NCBI RefSeq assembly: GCF_003386205.1
Contig: NZ_QRDY01000003.1
Location: 124,001 to 188,000, forward strand
Reading direction: 5' to 3'
Source: Cohnella lupini
GTDB lineage: Bacteria > Bacillota > Bacilli > Paenibacillales > Paenibacillaceae
Length of the DNA: 64,000 nucleotides
Positions 16,880 through 25,534 of the stretch are shown in pieces. Below the pieces are notes generated by a model, which was not told the DNA's origin, made no database searches, and saw only the letters and a list, made by a program, of their open reading frames with translations. How positions within the stretch are numbered: position 1 is the stretch's first letter; every line of letters begins with the position of its first letter. A program made the translations under genes and the position numbers.

Positions 16880-17908
16880 GTGTTTAATGGAAGAAAGCAA
16901 AAAAACAAGTTCGCTGTTCTTATGGTTGGAATGATCGCACTTACTTTAGTGGCGGCGGCCTGCGGTAAAAACGAGAATAACGAAGATGCTTCCGCGTCTC
17001 CGTCCGCATCGGCTTCCGCACCGGCTTCTACGGAACCATCCGCTAGCCCATCGGCTTCGGCGGTCACGGCTACCGAAAAAACGATGACAGATGCTTTGGG
17101 CAATGAAGTCGTCATCCCGGCAAATCCGCAAAGAGTCCTTGCTACTTACTTAGAAGACCAATTGGTTGCTCTTGGCGTTAAACCCGTCGCGCAGTGGTCC
17201 GTAGCGAACGGCGTCCAGGATTATTTGAAAGCCGAATTGGAAGGCGTCCCGACGATTGCCTACGACCTGCCATTCGAAGCCGTGACTAGCTTCGAACCCG
17301 ACCTGATCATCATGGGTTCGGCGGCTGCGGTCGAAGGAGACAAGTACGCGCAATACTCGCAAATCGCGCCTACGTATACGATCGGGGATCAAGTGAATAA
17401 CGATTGGCGCCAGTCGCTATTGAAGATCGGAGAAATCCTAAATAAAAGCGATGTAGCCGAGAAAGTACTGGCCGATTACGAAGCGAAAGCGACGGACGCG
17501 AAAGACAAGCTGCAGCAAGCGGCGCCGGATCAATCGGCGGCAGCGCTCTGGCTCGTGCAAAAGCAATTCTACGTCGTTAGCGACAAGCTCTCGAGCGGTT
17601 CCGTTCTTTATCAAGATTTGGGTTTGAAGGTGCCAAGCGTCGTAGCGGAGATTTCCAAGACATCGGGCAGCAACTGGTTGCCGATCTCTCTCGAACAACT
17701 GGCGCAATTAGACGCCGACCATCTGTTCCTCGTGAACAGCGATGCGTCGACGGGTTCCGAAGCGCTTAAAGATCCGGTGTGGCAAGGAATTCCCGCGGTT
17801 AAGAACGGAAACCTATACGAATATCCGAATACGAGCAGCTGGTTGTACACGGGTACGATCGCGAACACTCAGATTATCGACGACGTTCTTGAGAGCATCG
17901 TGAAATAA
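16880..17908 (+). CDS. Iron-siderophore ABC transporter substrate-binding lipoprotein
   Basis: Surface receptor for an iron(III) siderophore, class III binding fold (FhuD/FeuA type). GTG start with AGGGGGAA upstream. Hydrophobic signal followed by the lipobox ending AAAC, then an Ala/Ser/Pro-rich tether (about residues 35-70) and the family start TMTDALGNEVVIPANPQRVL. 342 residues. No permease or ATPase gene adjoins it, so it must share a membrane complex encoded elsewhere, as FhuD-type proteins do in Bacillus. The Fur box in its promoter supports induction under iron starvation. A terminator follows the gene, making it a single-gene unit. Confidence 0.9.
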   Translation: MFNGRKQKNKFAVLMVGMIALTLVAAACGKNENNEDASASPSASASAPASTEPSASPSASAVTATEKTMTDALGNEVVIPANPQRVLATYLEDQLVALGVKPVAQWSVANGVQDYLKAELEGVPTIAYDLPFEAVTSFEPDLIIMGSAAAVEGDKYAQYSQIAPTYTIGDQVNNDWRQSLLKIGEILNKSDVAEKVLADYEAKATDAKDKLQQAAPDQSAAALWLVQKQFYVVSDKLSSGSVLYQDLGLKVPSVVAEISKTSGSNWLPISLEQLAQLDADHLFLVNSDASTGSEALKDPVWQGIPAVKNGNLYEYPNTSSWLYTGTIANTQIIDDVLESIVK

Positions 17909-17939
17909 GTAATAAGTATGCTATATCTAGTCTCAACTC

Positions 17940-17981
17940 AAGCTGTGCTTCTCGACGGTAACGTCGAAGGCACGGCTTTTG
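17940..17981 (+). terminator. Terminator after the siderophore lipoprotein gene
   Basis: AGCTGTGCTTCTCGAC and GTCGAAGGCACGGCT pair around a short loop, followed by TTTT. Confidence 0.7.
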
Positions 17982-18130
17982 CATATCCGGAATAATCCGT
18001 TCGGCACTCGGTCCGCAGACGGAGGTAAAGTTACAACCCGCGGCGCTGTTCTTACCTATGGCGGATTAGCTATACTGGTTACAGAGAGATTAGAAGGAAA
18101 GTCGATTCGCATCTAATGGAGGACAGGGAT

Positions 18131-19132
18131 ATGCAATCATCGACCGCGCACCGATTGCTTTGGGGACTCGTAATCGTGGCTGTAGGAACCGTATTTTTAT
18201 TGAATCAAACCGGAGTGACCGATCTGGATATCGGCGATATCATCTCGACTTTTTGGCCGGTTATCCTCATCTTGGTGGGACTGCAGGGACTTCTGCTGCA
18301 GCAGTCGGGAGGATTCTGGTGGAACGGCATCACGTTGCTGGCGGGTTTCTACTTCCTAGGGCGAAACCTCGACTGGTTCGATCAGGATTTGTCGGACGTC
18401 ATTCGGCTTATCGGTCCGATAGCGATTATTATTTTCGGAATAAGCTTGATATTTAGAGGAAACAGGCCTAAGAGAGAGCGAAGGCGGCACGAAGGCAAAG
18501 AGAAGTGGAACCCCATTACTCCGCCGATCCCTCCTACGCCAATGCCTCCGGGGCCTCCGCCTGCGCCACCGGAGTGGGATGAATTCGATGGAAGTAACCG
18601 CAAGTCCGGGGAGGAGGAGCCTCAACCGTCTTATGCTCCGAAAACTCCTCTGCAAACTAAAGCACCGCTGGACCCCTATCATTCGACGGAACGCATGAAA
18701 TGGGGACACGGCGCGAAATACGGACGGAAAGGACACGGCTGGCCGAATGCGGATCAATACGATCACAGTAGATTTATCGGCGACATCCATCTTGGCCAAG
18801 ATTACTGGGAACTTCGACCGATGAGCATTTCGAATTTTATCGGAGATACGACATTGGATCTTACCAAAGCGCAAATTCCGGTCGGCGAAACGAAAATCCA
18901 CGTTTCATCCTTTATCGGCGACGTGAAGGTATACGTGCCGAACGACTTTAACGTCGGATTGCAGGTCGTATCCAGCTGTTTGATCGGCGACGTGAAAGTA
19001 TTGGATCAGAAGCGCGGAGGGTTATTCAACCAAATGTCGGTAACGACTCCGAGTTACGCGGATACCGATAAGCGAATCGTGCTAGTCGTCAGCAGCTTGA
19101 TCGGCGACGTTCGCGTTACGAAGGTAGGCTAG
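18131..19132 (+). CDS. liaF: LiaF-like membrane regulator of the cell-envelope stress response
   Basis: Predicted membrane inhibitor of the LiaS kinase, which lies directly downstream. Four hydrophobic segments occupy residues 8-110, followed by a Pro-rich linker (PITPPIPPTPMPPGPPPAPP) and a C-terminal beta-repeat domain in which an IGD motif recurs five times (FIGDIHL, FIGDTTL, FIGDVKV, LIGDVKV, LIGDVRV). That domain is the DUF2154/LiaF-type fold. ATG 18131 is favoured because GGAGG stands 8 bases upstream; an ATG at 18116 precedes it. 333 residues. The gene order F-S-R matches Bacillus subtilis, but the target operon liaIH is not seen here. Confidence 0.9.
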   Translation: MQSSTAHRLLWGLVIVAVGTVFLLNQTGVTDLDIGDIISTFWPVILILVGLQGLLLQQSGGFWWNGITLLAGFYFLGRNLDWFDQDLSDVIRLIGPIAIIIFGISLIFRGNRPKRERRRHEGKEKWNPITPPIPPTPMPPGPPPAPPEWDEFDGSNRKSGEEEPQPSYAPKTPLQTKAPLDPYHSTERMKWGHGAKYGRKGHGWPNADQYDHSRFIGDIHLGQDYWELRPMSISNFIGDTTLDLTKAQIPVGETKIHVSSFIGDVKVYVPNDFNVGLQVVSSCLIGDVKVLDQKRGGLFNQMSVTTPSYADTDKRIVLVVSSLIGDVRVTKVG

Positions 19133-19137
19133 CGGGG

Positions 19138-20187
19138 ATGATGAATTGGGTTCGAACGAGTAAGTGGGAATCCTCGATTTACGCGGGGGTTGTGACTTTG
19201 CTCTTGCTGGTCGCCGTCTATTACGGCTGGGTTGCCCTTTCGGAAACTCCTCCGTCCCCTGAATCTTGGTTCGGCTGGACGAGCGTGGTCGTGATCTGCC
19301 AAATCGCGATCACTTACCGAATCGGGCACCGAACGCAACGCAAGCTCGACCACTTATTGCTTGCGATGAAACAGGCGTCGGCTGGCAATTGGGATCCGCG
19401 GCTACCGGTCGTGTCCGGGGATGCGTTCTCGGGCGTGAACAGGGAATTCAATATGATGTTGGACAATTTGAAGGATAGGCTTAAGCTGTTGCAGCAGATC
19501 GGCGAGCGCAACGTCATGGAGGAGGTAACTTCTCAAGAAGAAGCCGTATTGGAAGAGCGTAAGAGGTTGGCTCGGGACTTGCATGATACGGTGAGCCAGC
19601 AATTGTTCGCTTTGCATATGTCGGCTTCTTCTCTTCCGAAGCTGCTGGAAATAGACAAGGAGCATGCCGAGCAGCTTATGGCGCAATTGATCGATATGTC
19701 TTCTTCCGCCCAACGCCAAATGCGCGGATTAATTGCGCAGTTAAGGCCGATGGAGCTCCAAGGCAGGACGCTGGAGGAAGCCCTAGGGCGATGGTTTCCG
19801 GACTATTGCAGGCAGAACGGGCTTCAAGGAACGTTGGAAATTCAGATTCGCGGTCGCTTGTCGGAAGCAAAGGAACATCAGCTGTTTCTGATCATACAGG
19901 AAGCGATGGCGAACGTGGTAAAGCATGCCGAAGCGAAGAGCGTTCGCTTATTCCTTGGGGAGACGGATCGCCAGATTTCCTTGTCGATCGAGGATGACGG
20001 GGCGGGCTTCAGGGCGGAGCAAGTCAGGACGGGAGCATATGGCCTGTCTACGATGCGCGAACGCGCTCAGAAGCTGGGCGGAGAAGCGGAAATCGTAACT
20101 AAACCGGGATCTGGAACGCGAGTAAAGGCATGGTTTCCGAAGTTCGATTCGGAGAATTCCGACGACGATTCGGATGGGAACGGCTGA
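19138..20187 (+). CDS. liaS: LiaS-like sensor histidine kinase (NarL-type)
   Basis: Membrane kinase sensing envelope damage with LiaF. Two membrane segments (about 15-35 and 44-62) flank a very short external loop, typical of intramembrane-sensing kinases. A HAMP-like linker is followed by a HisKA_3 dimerisation domain with phospho-acceptor His149 in RLARDLHDTVSQQLFALH, and a HATPase domain with IVQEAMANVVKHAEA-type N box (here IIQEAMANVVKHAEAK) and GAYGLSTMRERA. 349 residues. Starts 6 bases after liaF; two adjacent ATG codons are possible starts. Confidence 0.92.
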   Translation: MMNWVRTSKWESSIYAGVVTLLLLVAVYYGWVALSETPPSPESWFGWTSVVVICQIAITYRIGHRTQRKLDHLLLAMKQASAGNWDPRLPVVSGDAFSGVNREFNMMLDNLKDRLKLLQQIGERNVMEEVTSQEEAVLEERKRLARDLHDTVSQQLFALHMSASSLPKLLEIDKEHAEQLMAQLIDMSSSAQRQMRGLIAQLRPMELQGRTLEEALGRWFPDYCRQNGLQGTLEIQIRGRLSEAKEHQLFLIIQEAMANVVKHAEAKSVRLFLGETDRQISLSIEDDGAGFRAEQVRTGAYGLSTMRERAQKLGGEAEIVTKPGSGTRVKAWFPKFDSENSDDDSDGNG

Positions 20188-20212
20188 AGAATAGAGCTTA
20201 GGAGCGAACGAG

Positions 20213-20887
20213 ATGACTGAACCGATACAGAGCCCTTGGAAAGTATTAATCGTGGACGATCACGAAATGGTTCGGATGGGCTTGCGCACTTATCTCATGT
20301 TGGATTCAAGGTTCGTAGTGGTAGGCGAAGCGAGCGGCGGCAAGGCTGCGATTCATTCGCTGGAGAACGGCGATTACGAGGGGCGAATGCCACAGATCGT
20401 TCTTATGGATCTCATGATGCCGGATATGAACGGCGTAGAGACGACGCGAGTATTGTTAAGCCGGTATCCCGAGCTGCGAATCATTATTCTGACAAGCTTC
20501 CTCGAAGACGAGAAGGTCGTCGAGGCCATTGAAGCGGGAGCGGTCAGCTACGTGCTCAAGACGGTATCGGCCGATGAGCTCATCTATGCGATGCAGGGGG
20601 CCGTCAAGAACATGCCCGTTATGAGCAGCGATGTATCGCAAGCTTTGACGCGAGGACTTCGCAAGCGATCCGCGAGCCATGAGGTAGAAGGATTGACGGA
20701 ACGAGAACGCGAGGTACTGCTTCTAATCGCCGAAGGGCGGAACAACAAAGATATCGGCGAAGAGCTGCATATCAGCATCAAGACCGTCAAAACGCATGTA
20801 AGTAATCTCCTTATGAAATGCGACTTGGAAGATCGCACGCAGCTTGCCATATTCGCCCATCGAAAAGGTTGGGCCAAAGAAGGATAA
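20213..20887 (+). CDS. liaR: LiaR-like response regulator (NarL/LuxR family)
   Basis: Cytoplasmic transcription factor paired with the upstream kinase. Receiver domain with phospho-acceptor Asp66 in VLMDLMMPDMNG, acidic pair VDDHE near the N-terminus and conserved Lys in VLKTV. The C-terminal LuxR-type helix-turn-helix reads LTEREREVLLLIAEGRNNKD, then IGEELHISIKTVKTHVSNLL. 224 residues. ATG after TTAGGAGCGAACG. Phosphorylated LiaR would activate envelope-stress genes, usually including its own operon; no LiaR site could be confirmed upstream of liaF. Confidence 0.92.
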   Translation: MTEPIQSPWKVLIVDDHEMVRMGLRTYLMLDSRFVVVGEASGGKAAIHSLENGDYEGRMPQIVLMDLMMPDMNGVETTRVLLSRYPELRIIILTSFLEDEKVVEAIEAGAVSYVLKTVSADELIYAMQGAVKNMPVMSSDVSQALTRGLRKRSASHEVEGLTEREREVLLLIAEGRNNKDIGEELHISIKTVKTHVSNLLMKCDLEDRTQLAIFAHRKGWAKEG

Positions 20888-20937
20888 TTTATGAGCAAAG
20901 GGATACTCTAGTAAGAAAAAAAGGGGGATTCCCCGGC

Positions 20938-21351
20938 ATGCATGCCCTTCCTTCCACATTAACCTCGCAAGTGCAGGATTATTTGAATTCGAAGGATGCT
21001 TTAACCGAGCAGGGATTTACGCTTGGAGGCAACTGGGATTACGACCATGGATCGTTCGATTGCGCGCTGGACGAAGCGAAGAAAGTGTGGCTGCGCTTGC
21101 CGTTCGACGTGACGGTAGGTAATCTGGATATCGAATCGCCGGAGAGCGACACGAAAATACAGTTCGGCGAGCCTTTCGTACTGAAGCACGTATACAATGA
21201 AGGCTTGGACAAGGAAGCCCAACCAAGGGCGGTAGGGGCGCTGATGGATCAGTTTTCCGATCCGGTCGATCCGGACGACGAAATCGAATCGAATTGGATC
21301 GAACAAGCCAAGAAAAAGCTTAGTCAGGTCGAATCGATATATCCGAATTAA
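20938..21351 (+). CDS. YugN-like family protein
   Basis: A 137-residue cytoplasmic protein with the family features GFTLGGNWDYDHGSFDCALD and VWLRLPFDVTVGNLD (about residues 24-65). ATG 20938 follows AAGGGGGA at 10 bases; longer frames from 20818 overlap liaR and lack a ribosome site. No membrane segment or metal motif. The family is common in Bacillaceae and Paenibacillaceae and has no firm function. It is 50 bases downstream of liaR and may be co-transcribed. A short hairpin terminator ends it. Confidence 0.82.
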   Translation: MHALPSTLTSQVQDYLNSKDALTEQGFTLGGNWDYDHGSFDCALDEAKKVWLRLPFDVTVGNLDIESPESDTKIQFGEPFVLKHVYNEGLDKEAQPRAVGALMDQFSDPVDPDDEIESNWIEQAKKKLSQVESIYPN

Positions 21352-21353
21352 TC

Positions 21354-21380
21354 AAACGGCACGCAAGTGCCGTTTCTTCA
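21354..21380 (+). terminator. Terminator after the YugN-like gene
   Basis: AAACGGCAC, 4-base loop GCAA, GTGCCGTTT, then CTTC. Perfect 9-bp stem, modest T content after it. Confidence 0.7.
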
Positions 21381-21437
21381 TGATTTATTAGGATAAGGAA
21401 ACATTTTTTCTCCGCTTTTACTTCGTATTCATTTCCG

Positions 21438-21454
21438 TTTAAGATAGTTTTAAG
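21438..21454 (+). promoter_or_regulatory. Candidate response-regulator site (direct repeat) upstream of htrA
   Basis: TTTAAG-N5-TTTAAG with 11-base spacing, 74 bases before the htrA start codon. The second copy is followed by GT, as in a matching repeat at 48035-48051 upstream of the other htrA gene. OmpR-type regulators such as the CssR-like protein encoded at 23127 bind direct repeats of this spacing. Confidence 0.45.
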
Positions 21455-21527
21455 GTAACTGGTTTAATATACAGTTAAGAAGTTAAGTACGGCGCAAGCT
21501 TAAAGCTGCGCGAGGAGGCTATTAGAG

Positions 21528-23036
21528 ATGGAAGACAACAAAAAACCGGAAGAGCAGCAAGGATTCACATATGATTCGGAGAAGAGGGACGATCCCTACG
21601 CGGATGTCCGCAGGGAATCCGAGCCTTATACATTCGGTCCCTTCGGACCTAGCCATACTTCAGGACCTAGCGAGAATTTCAATTCCGAGCCGCCCAGAAC
21701 GACTTTGGACGTCACGCCTTCCTCAACGAGGGAATATCGCCCGTTCACCGTCTCGGGCGGACCCGCTCGCCACGATTGGGGCGCGAAACCTCCCAAGCGT
21801 ACATCGTTTAAGGCCATATTCTCGTCGTTCATGGTCGGCGTAATCGTGGTTGGCGGTTTGATGTTCGCGGCGGATAGACAGAATCTATTCTCTTCCGAAC
21901 AATTCGGGGGACCGTCTCAAGTGCAGGACGCGTCGGTTAAGCCTGTAAGCAACGCGGTAGGTAATACGGGAGACGTCGTTCGTCCGAACAACATCGCGAA
22001 AATCTTCGAGCAATCATCGCCTGCGGTCGTGAAGATCGAAACTTATGCAGCCCCGCAACAAAATAACGGCGGTTCGATGGAAGACGATTTCTTCCGCCAA
22101 TTTTTCGGTGACGACTTCGGCGGCGGAGATAGCGGCGGGAATAACGGAGCTCAAGGCGAATTGCAGCCGAGCGGGATGGGATCCGGATTTATTTTCGATT
22201 CGACGGGTTATATCCTTACCAATCAGCATGTTGTCGGCGGAGCTAGCGAAATCAAGGTGACCGTCGAAGGTCACGAGAAGCCTTTCACGGCAAAATTACT
22301 TGGATCGGATTACAATTTGGATTTAGCCGTTCTTAAGATCGAAGGAAACGACTTCCCGACGTTGAAGCTCGGAGAATCCAGCAGCCTGAATATGGGCGAT
22401 TGGGTCGTCGCGATCGGCAACCCTTACGGTTTCGAGCATACGGTTACGGTTGGCGTTCTAAGCTCCAACGAACGCAAGATCAGCATACCTGACGCGAACG
22501 GAACGAGAAACTACGAGCATCTGCTGCAAACCGACGCTTCGATCAACCCGGGCAATTCGGGCGGACCGTTGCTTAATCTGCAAGGCGAAGTTATCGGCAT
22601 CAACACGGCCGTAAGCTCTCAAGCCCAAGGAATCGGTTTCGCGATTCCGACCAGCACGATATCGGAAGTGCTTGATAATCTGAAGAGCAACACGAAGATC
22701 CCGCAGAAGCCATCCCCGTATATCGGAGCAACGCTTACTAACGTAACTGCCGATATCGCGAAGCAATTGGGTATCGACGAGAAAACGCAAGGCGCTTTCG
22801 TAACAGAGGTCCTTTTCAATTCTCCGGCTTACAAAGGAGATATGCGCCAATACGACGTCATTACGGGCATGAATGGCAAAACTTATAAAAACACGGATGA
22901 ACTTATTGCGGCCATCAAGGAGACTAAAGTCGGCGATAAGGTGACGTTGGATGTCATCCGCAGCAATAAGAAGGCTCAATTGACCGTCGAAATCGGCGAC
23001 AAAAACGAGCTTAACGAGCAGCAACAGCAACAGTAA
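21528..23036 (+). CDS. HtrA-like membrane-anchored serine protease with PDZ domain
   Basis: Protein quality-control protease at the outer face of the membrane. A long N-terminal cytoplasmic tail (to residue 93) is followed by one membrane segment (about 96-115, FMVGVIVVGGLMFAAD), a Gly-rich linker, the S1C trypsin fold with His234 (TNQHVV), Asp265 (NLDLAV) and Ser344 (NPGNSGGPLL), and one PDZ domain (about 390-485). 502 residues, normal for Firmicutes HtrA. Start ATG with GAGGAGG upstream. A CssRS-like two-component system lies directly downstream, as expected if misfolded secreted protein controls its expression. Confidence 0.95.
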   Translation: MEDNKKPEEQQGFTYDSEKRDDPYADVRRESEPYTFGPFGPSHTSGPSENFNSEPPRTTLDVTPSSTREYRPFTVSGGPARHDWGAKPPKRTSFKAIFSSFMVGVIVVGGLMFAADRQNLFSSEQFGGPSQVQDASVKPVSNAVGNTGDVVRPNNIAKIFEQSSPAVVKIETYAAPQQNNGGSMEDDFFRQFFGDDFGGGDSGGNNGAQGELQPSGMGSGFIFDSTGYILTNQHVVGGASEIKVTVEGHEKPFTAKLLGSDYNLDLAVLKIEGNDFPTLKLGESSSLNMGDWVVAIGNPYGFEHTVTVGVLSSNERKISIPDANGTRNYEHLLQTDASINPGNSGGPLLNLQGEVIGINTAVSSQAQGIGFAIPTSTISEVLDNLKSNTKIPQKPSPYIGATLTNVTADIAKQLGIDEKTQGAFVTEVLFNSPAYKGDMRQYDVITGMNGKTYKNTDELIAAIKETKVGDKVTLDVIRSNKKAQLTVEIGDKNELNEQQQQQ

Positions 23037-23067
23037 CGGTATAATCGAGATAAGAAAGCATAAGAAG

Positions 23068-23105
23068 GAGCGGGAAACCGAACGAGGGTTTATCCCGCTC
23101 TTTGT
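23068..23105 (+). terminator. Weak terminator or processing hairpin after htrA
   Basis: GAGCGGGA pairs with TCCCGCTC; only TTTGT follows. Some read-through into the two-component genes is likely. Confidence 0.5.
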
Positions 23106-23126
23106 CGTAAGAGGAGGACGTGCCCT

Positions 23127-23813
23127 ATGAGACCCCATATCGCGGTTATCGACGATGACGAGAAAATCACAGCTCTGCTTAGAAGAAGCTTAGCGTTCGA
23201 AGGTTATGAAATTTCGACGGCTCCTGACGGAGCCGAAGGACTAAAGTTACTTAGTCAGAGGCAAGCGGATCTGATCATTCTAGACGTCATGATGCCGAAG
23301 ATGGATGGTTGGGAAGTATGCCGAAGGCTCCGAGAGGCGGGGATTTCTTCTCCCGTACTTCTGCTGACGGCTAAGGATGAAGTGACGGACAGAGTGAAAG
23401 GGCTGGATCTAGGCGCGGACGATTACTTGGTTAAACCTTTCGCTCTCGAGGAATTGATGGCGCGAGTTAGGGCGCTTCTTCGCAGACGTCCCGATAAGGC
23501 CGACGAAAGCGGTCATTACCGTTACGACGATCTGTTGCTGGACGTCGATGGGCGAGAGACGCTTCGGGGCGACCGGCGCATAGAGCTGACGGCGAAGGAA
23601 TTCGACCTGTTGCATCTGTTCATGCAGAATCCGAAGAGAGTGCTTTCCAGGGATCTTATCATGGAACGGATATGGGGTTACGACTATAGCGGAGAATCCA
23701 ACGTCCTCGAGGTTTACGTCGCCATGCTGAGGCAGAAGCTGGAGGAAGATGGAGAAAGAAGATTGATCCAAACCGTCAGAGGCGCCGGGTACGTCTTGAA
23801 GGGAGAAGGCTGA
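23127..23813 (+). CDS. OmpR-family response regulator (CssR-like)
   Basis: Receiver domain with acidic pocket IDDDEK, phospho-acceptor Asp53 in LIILDVMMPKMDGW and Lys in DYLVKPFALEELMARVR. The C-terminal winged helix contains ELTAKEFDLLHLFMQNP and VYVAMLRQKLEE, the DNA-recognition part. 228 residues, ATG after GAGGAGGACG. Its stop is 2 bases before the kinase start, so the pair is translationally coupled. Placement after htrA suggests the role of Bacillus CssR, activating protease genes when secretion is stressed; identity beyond the OmpR family is inference. Confidence 0.92.
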   Translation: MRPHIAVIDDDEKITALLRRSLAFEGYEISTAPDGAEGLKLLSQRQADLIILDVMMPKMDGWEVCRRLREAGISSPVLLLTAKDEVTDRVKGLDLGADDYLVKPFALEELMARVRALLRRRPDKADESGHYRYDDLLLDVDGRETLRGDRRIELTAKEFDLLHLFMQNPKRVLSRDLIMERIWGYDYSGESNVLEVYVAMLRQKLEEDGERRLIQTVRGAGYVLKGEG

Positions 23814-23815
23814 GC

Positions 23816-25318
23816 ATGTCCATCCGGCTTAGGCTTACGTTGTGGTATTCGGGTCTTTTTGCCGTGGCCTTCGTGGCATTCGGTCTTATCGTGTACAACG
23901 TGGTATTTCATAATACAATGAGCGAGCTACGCGAGAGGCTAATTCAAGTAGCGAACAATACGGAGGCTTCCGGTTCTAGACAGCCGAACGAGTTAAATTT
24001 GAACTCTTCCGCTCCAGGCTTCGATTCTACGATAATAGGAATGCAATTAATCGATTATTCCAACCAGCACAGCGGGATTGTCTTGGGGAAATCGCCGAAT
24101 ATGGTTCGCTCGAATCTTACTTTTCCTTTTCTCAACCAATCGGACGTCGAGAAAAGATTCGTTACCAAGCAGGTGGGGGAATTTCCCTTTTATATTTACG
24201 AGCATCCATTATACGACAAGGATTCGAAAGCGGTTATCGCTTTGTTGCAGGTCGGGGTATTAGCCAGAGGAGAGTTTGCCTTATTTTCGCAACTGAAGAC
24301 GATATTATGGATTTCGGGATTGCTTGGATTAATGGCGGCCTTCCTTCTCGGTATTTTCCTCTCCCGCAAAGCATTAATGCCTATAAACCGCGTAACGGAG
24401 GCTGCGGAACGGATTCAAAGCGGCTCGGGACTCGGTTTAAGGATTCCCAGAGAGAAGCCTAATGACGAGATCGGACGATTGACCGATACTTTAAACGGCA
24501 TGTTGTCCGGCTTAGAGCATGCTTATAAGAATCTAGAGGATTCCAACGCGGCTCAAAGGCGATTCGTATCCGATGCTTCGCACGAGCTAAGGACGCCGCT
24601 CACTACGATACGCGGCAATGTGGATTTGTTGGAAAAAATATGGCTGGACGATAAACAGGGGGATCTAAGAAATTCGGAAGAGGATACGGATCAGCCCGAA
24701 CAATCCAAGCTGTCGGTCGTCGAGAAGCGGGAAATGTCCTTGGAATCGATTCGGGACATCGCCGACGAAGCGCGGCGCATGAGTTCCTTGGTCAACGATT
24801 TGTTATCGTTAGCCAGAGCGGACGCTGGATACTCGATGGAGATGGACAACGTCTCGCTGCGCTCGTTGGCCGAGGAAGCGGCACGGAGGGCTTGGTTCCT
24901 ACCCCGGAAAGCGGAATGGGCGGTCGGTCCGCTGGAAGCTTTGGATGGAGTGGAGGTGCGCGGCAATCGGGATTATTTGCTGCAGCTGCTGTTCATCCTT
25001 ATCGAGAATGGCTTCAAGTATACTCCATCCGGAGTCGTTCGGCTCTATGCCATGAGATCCGATGGGTATATCGGATTGGCGGTGGCGGATACCGGGATCG
25101 GGATCAGCGCGGAAGAGATGCCGCACATCTTCGAGCGATTCTATCGCGTCGACGTCTCCCGCGGCGAAACGGCTGGGACGGGATTGGGGCTTTCCATCGC
25201 GAAGTGGATCGCCGATATGCATCATTCGAAGCTTGAAGTGAAATCGCAGCTTGGAGAAGGCACGGTCATTATGCTGTGGCTCCCGATCCTGACGACCAAT
25301 GCGAAACCCGTTCAATAA
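23816..25318 (+). CDS. Membrane sensor histidine kinase (CssS-like, classical HAMP kinase)
   Basis: Partner of the preceding regulator. Two membrane segments (about 8-30 and 162-182) enclose a 130-residue external sensor region. HAMP follows (about 184-240), then HisKA with His256 in FVSDASHELRTPLTTIRGN and a HATPase domain with N box LLFILIENGFKYTPSG and G boxes VADTGIGIS and GTGLGLSIAKWIA. An unusual insertion rich in acidic and Gln residues (about 280-305, EEDTDQPEQ) lies between the histidine helix and the second helix. 500 residues. A strong terminator follows. Confidence 0.92.
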   Translation: MSIRLRLTLWYSGLFAVAFVAFGLIVYNVVFHNTMSELRERLIQVANNTEASGSRQPNELNLNSSAPGFDSTIIGMQLIDYSNQHSGIVLGKSPNMVRSNLTFPFLNQSDVEKRFVTKQVGEFPFYIYEHPLYDKDSKAVIALLQVGVLARGEFALFSQLKTILWISGLLGLMAAFLLGIFLSRKALMPINRVTEAAERIQSGSGLGLRIPREKPNDEIGRLTDTLNGMLSGLEHAYKNLEDSNAAQRRFVSDASHELRTPLTTIRGNVDLLEKIWLDDKQGDLRNSEEDTDQPEQSKLSVVEKREMSLESIRDIADEARRMSSLVNDLLSLARADAGYSMEMDNVSLRSLAEEAARRAWFLPRKAEWAVGPLEALDGVEVRGNRDYLLQLLFILIENGFKYTPSGVVRLYAMRSDGYIGLAVADTGIGISAEEMPHIFERFYRVDVSRGETAGTGLGLSIAKWIADMHHSKLEVKSQLGEGTVIMLWLPILTTNAKPVQ

Positions 25319-25328
25319 CGATATTAAG

Positions 25329-25372
25329 GCGAGTGTCACGATTGGTTTTCTAATCGTGACACTCGCTTTCGT
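25329..25372 (+). terminator. Terminator of the htrA/two-component region
   Basis: GCGAGTGTCACGATT and AATCGTGACACTCGC form a perfect 15-bp stem with loop GGTTTTCT. A short TTTCG follows. Confidence 0.8.
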
Positions 25373-25534
25373 GTTGACGGGATAATAATTCGTAAATTGT
25401 CAGTCATCCATATAAGCGGCGTATTTCCCGTCTCCTTTTCCCGGTACCTGTAATAAGCTATAATAAGAATAGTGTCGTTTCGCCCATCGCCACTCCGAAT
25501 TCATTCCTAGGTAATTGGGCGAGAAAGTAGGCGT

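Noticed and set aside
22458-23138. Minus-strand open frame of 226 codons
   Set aside because: Antisense to the HtrA protease and PDZ region; no motif.
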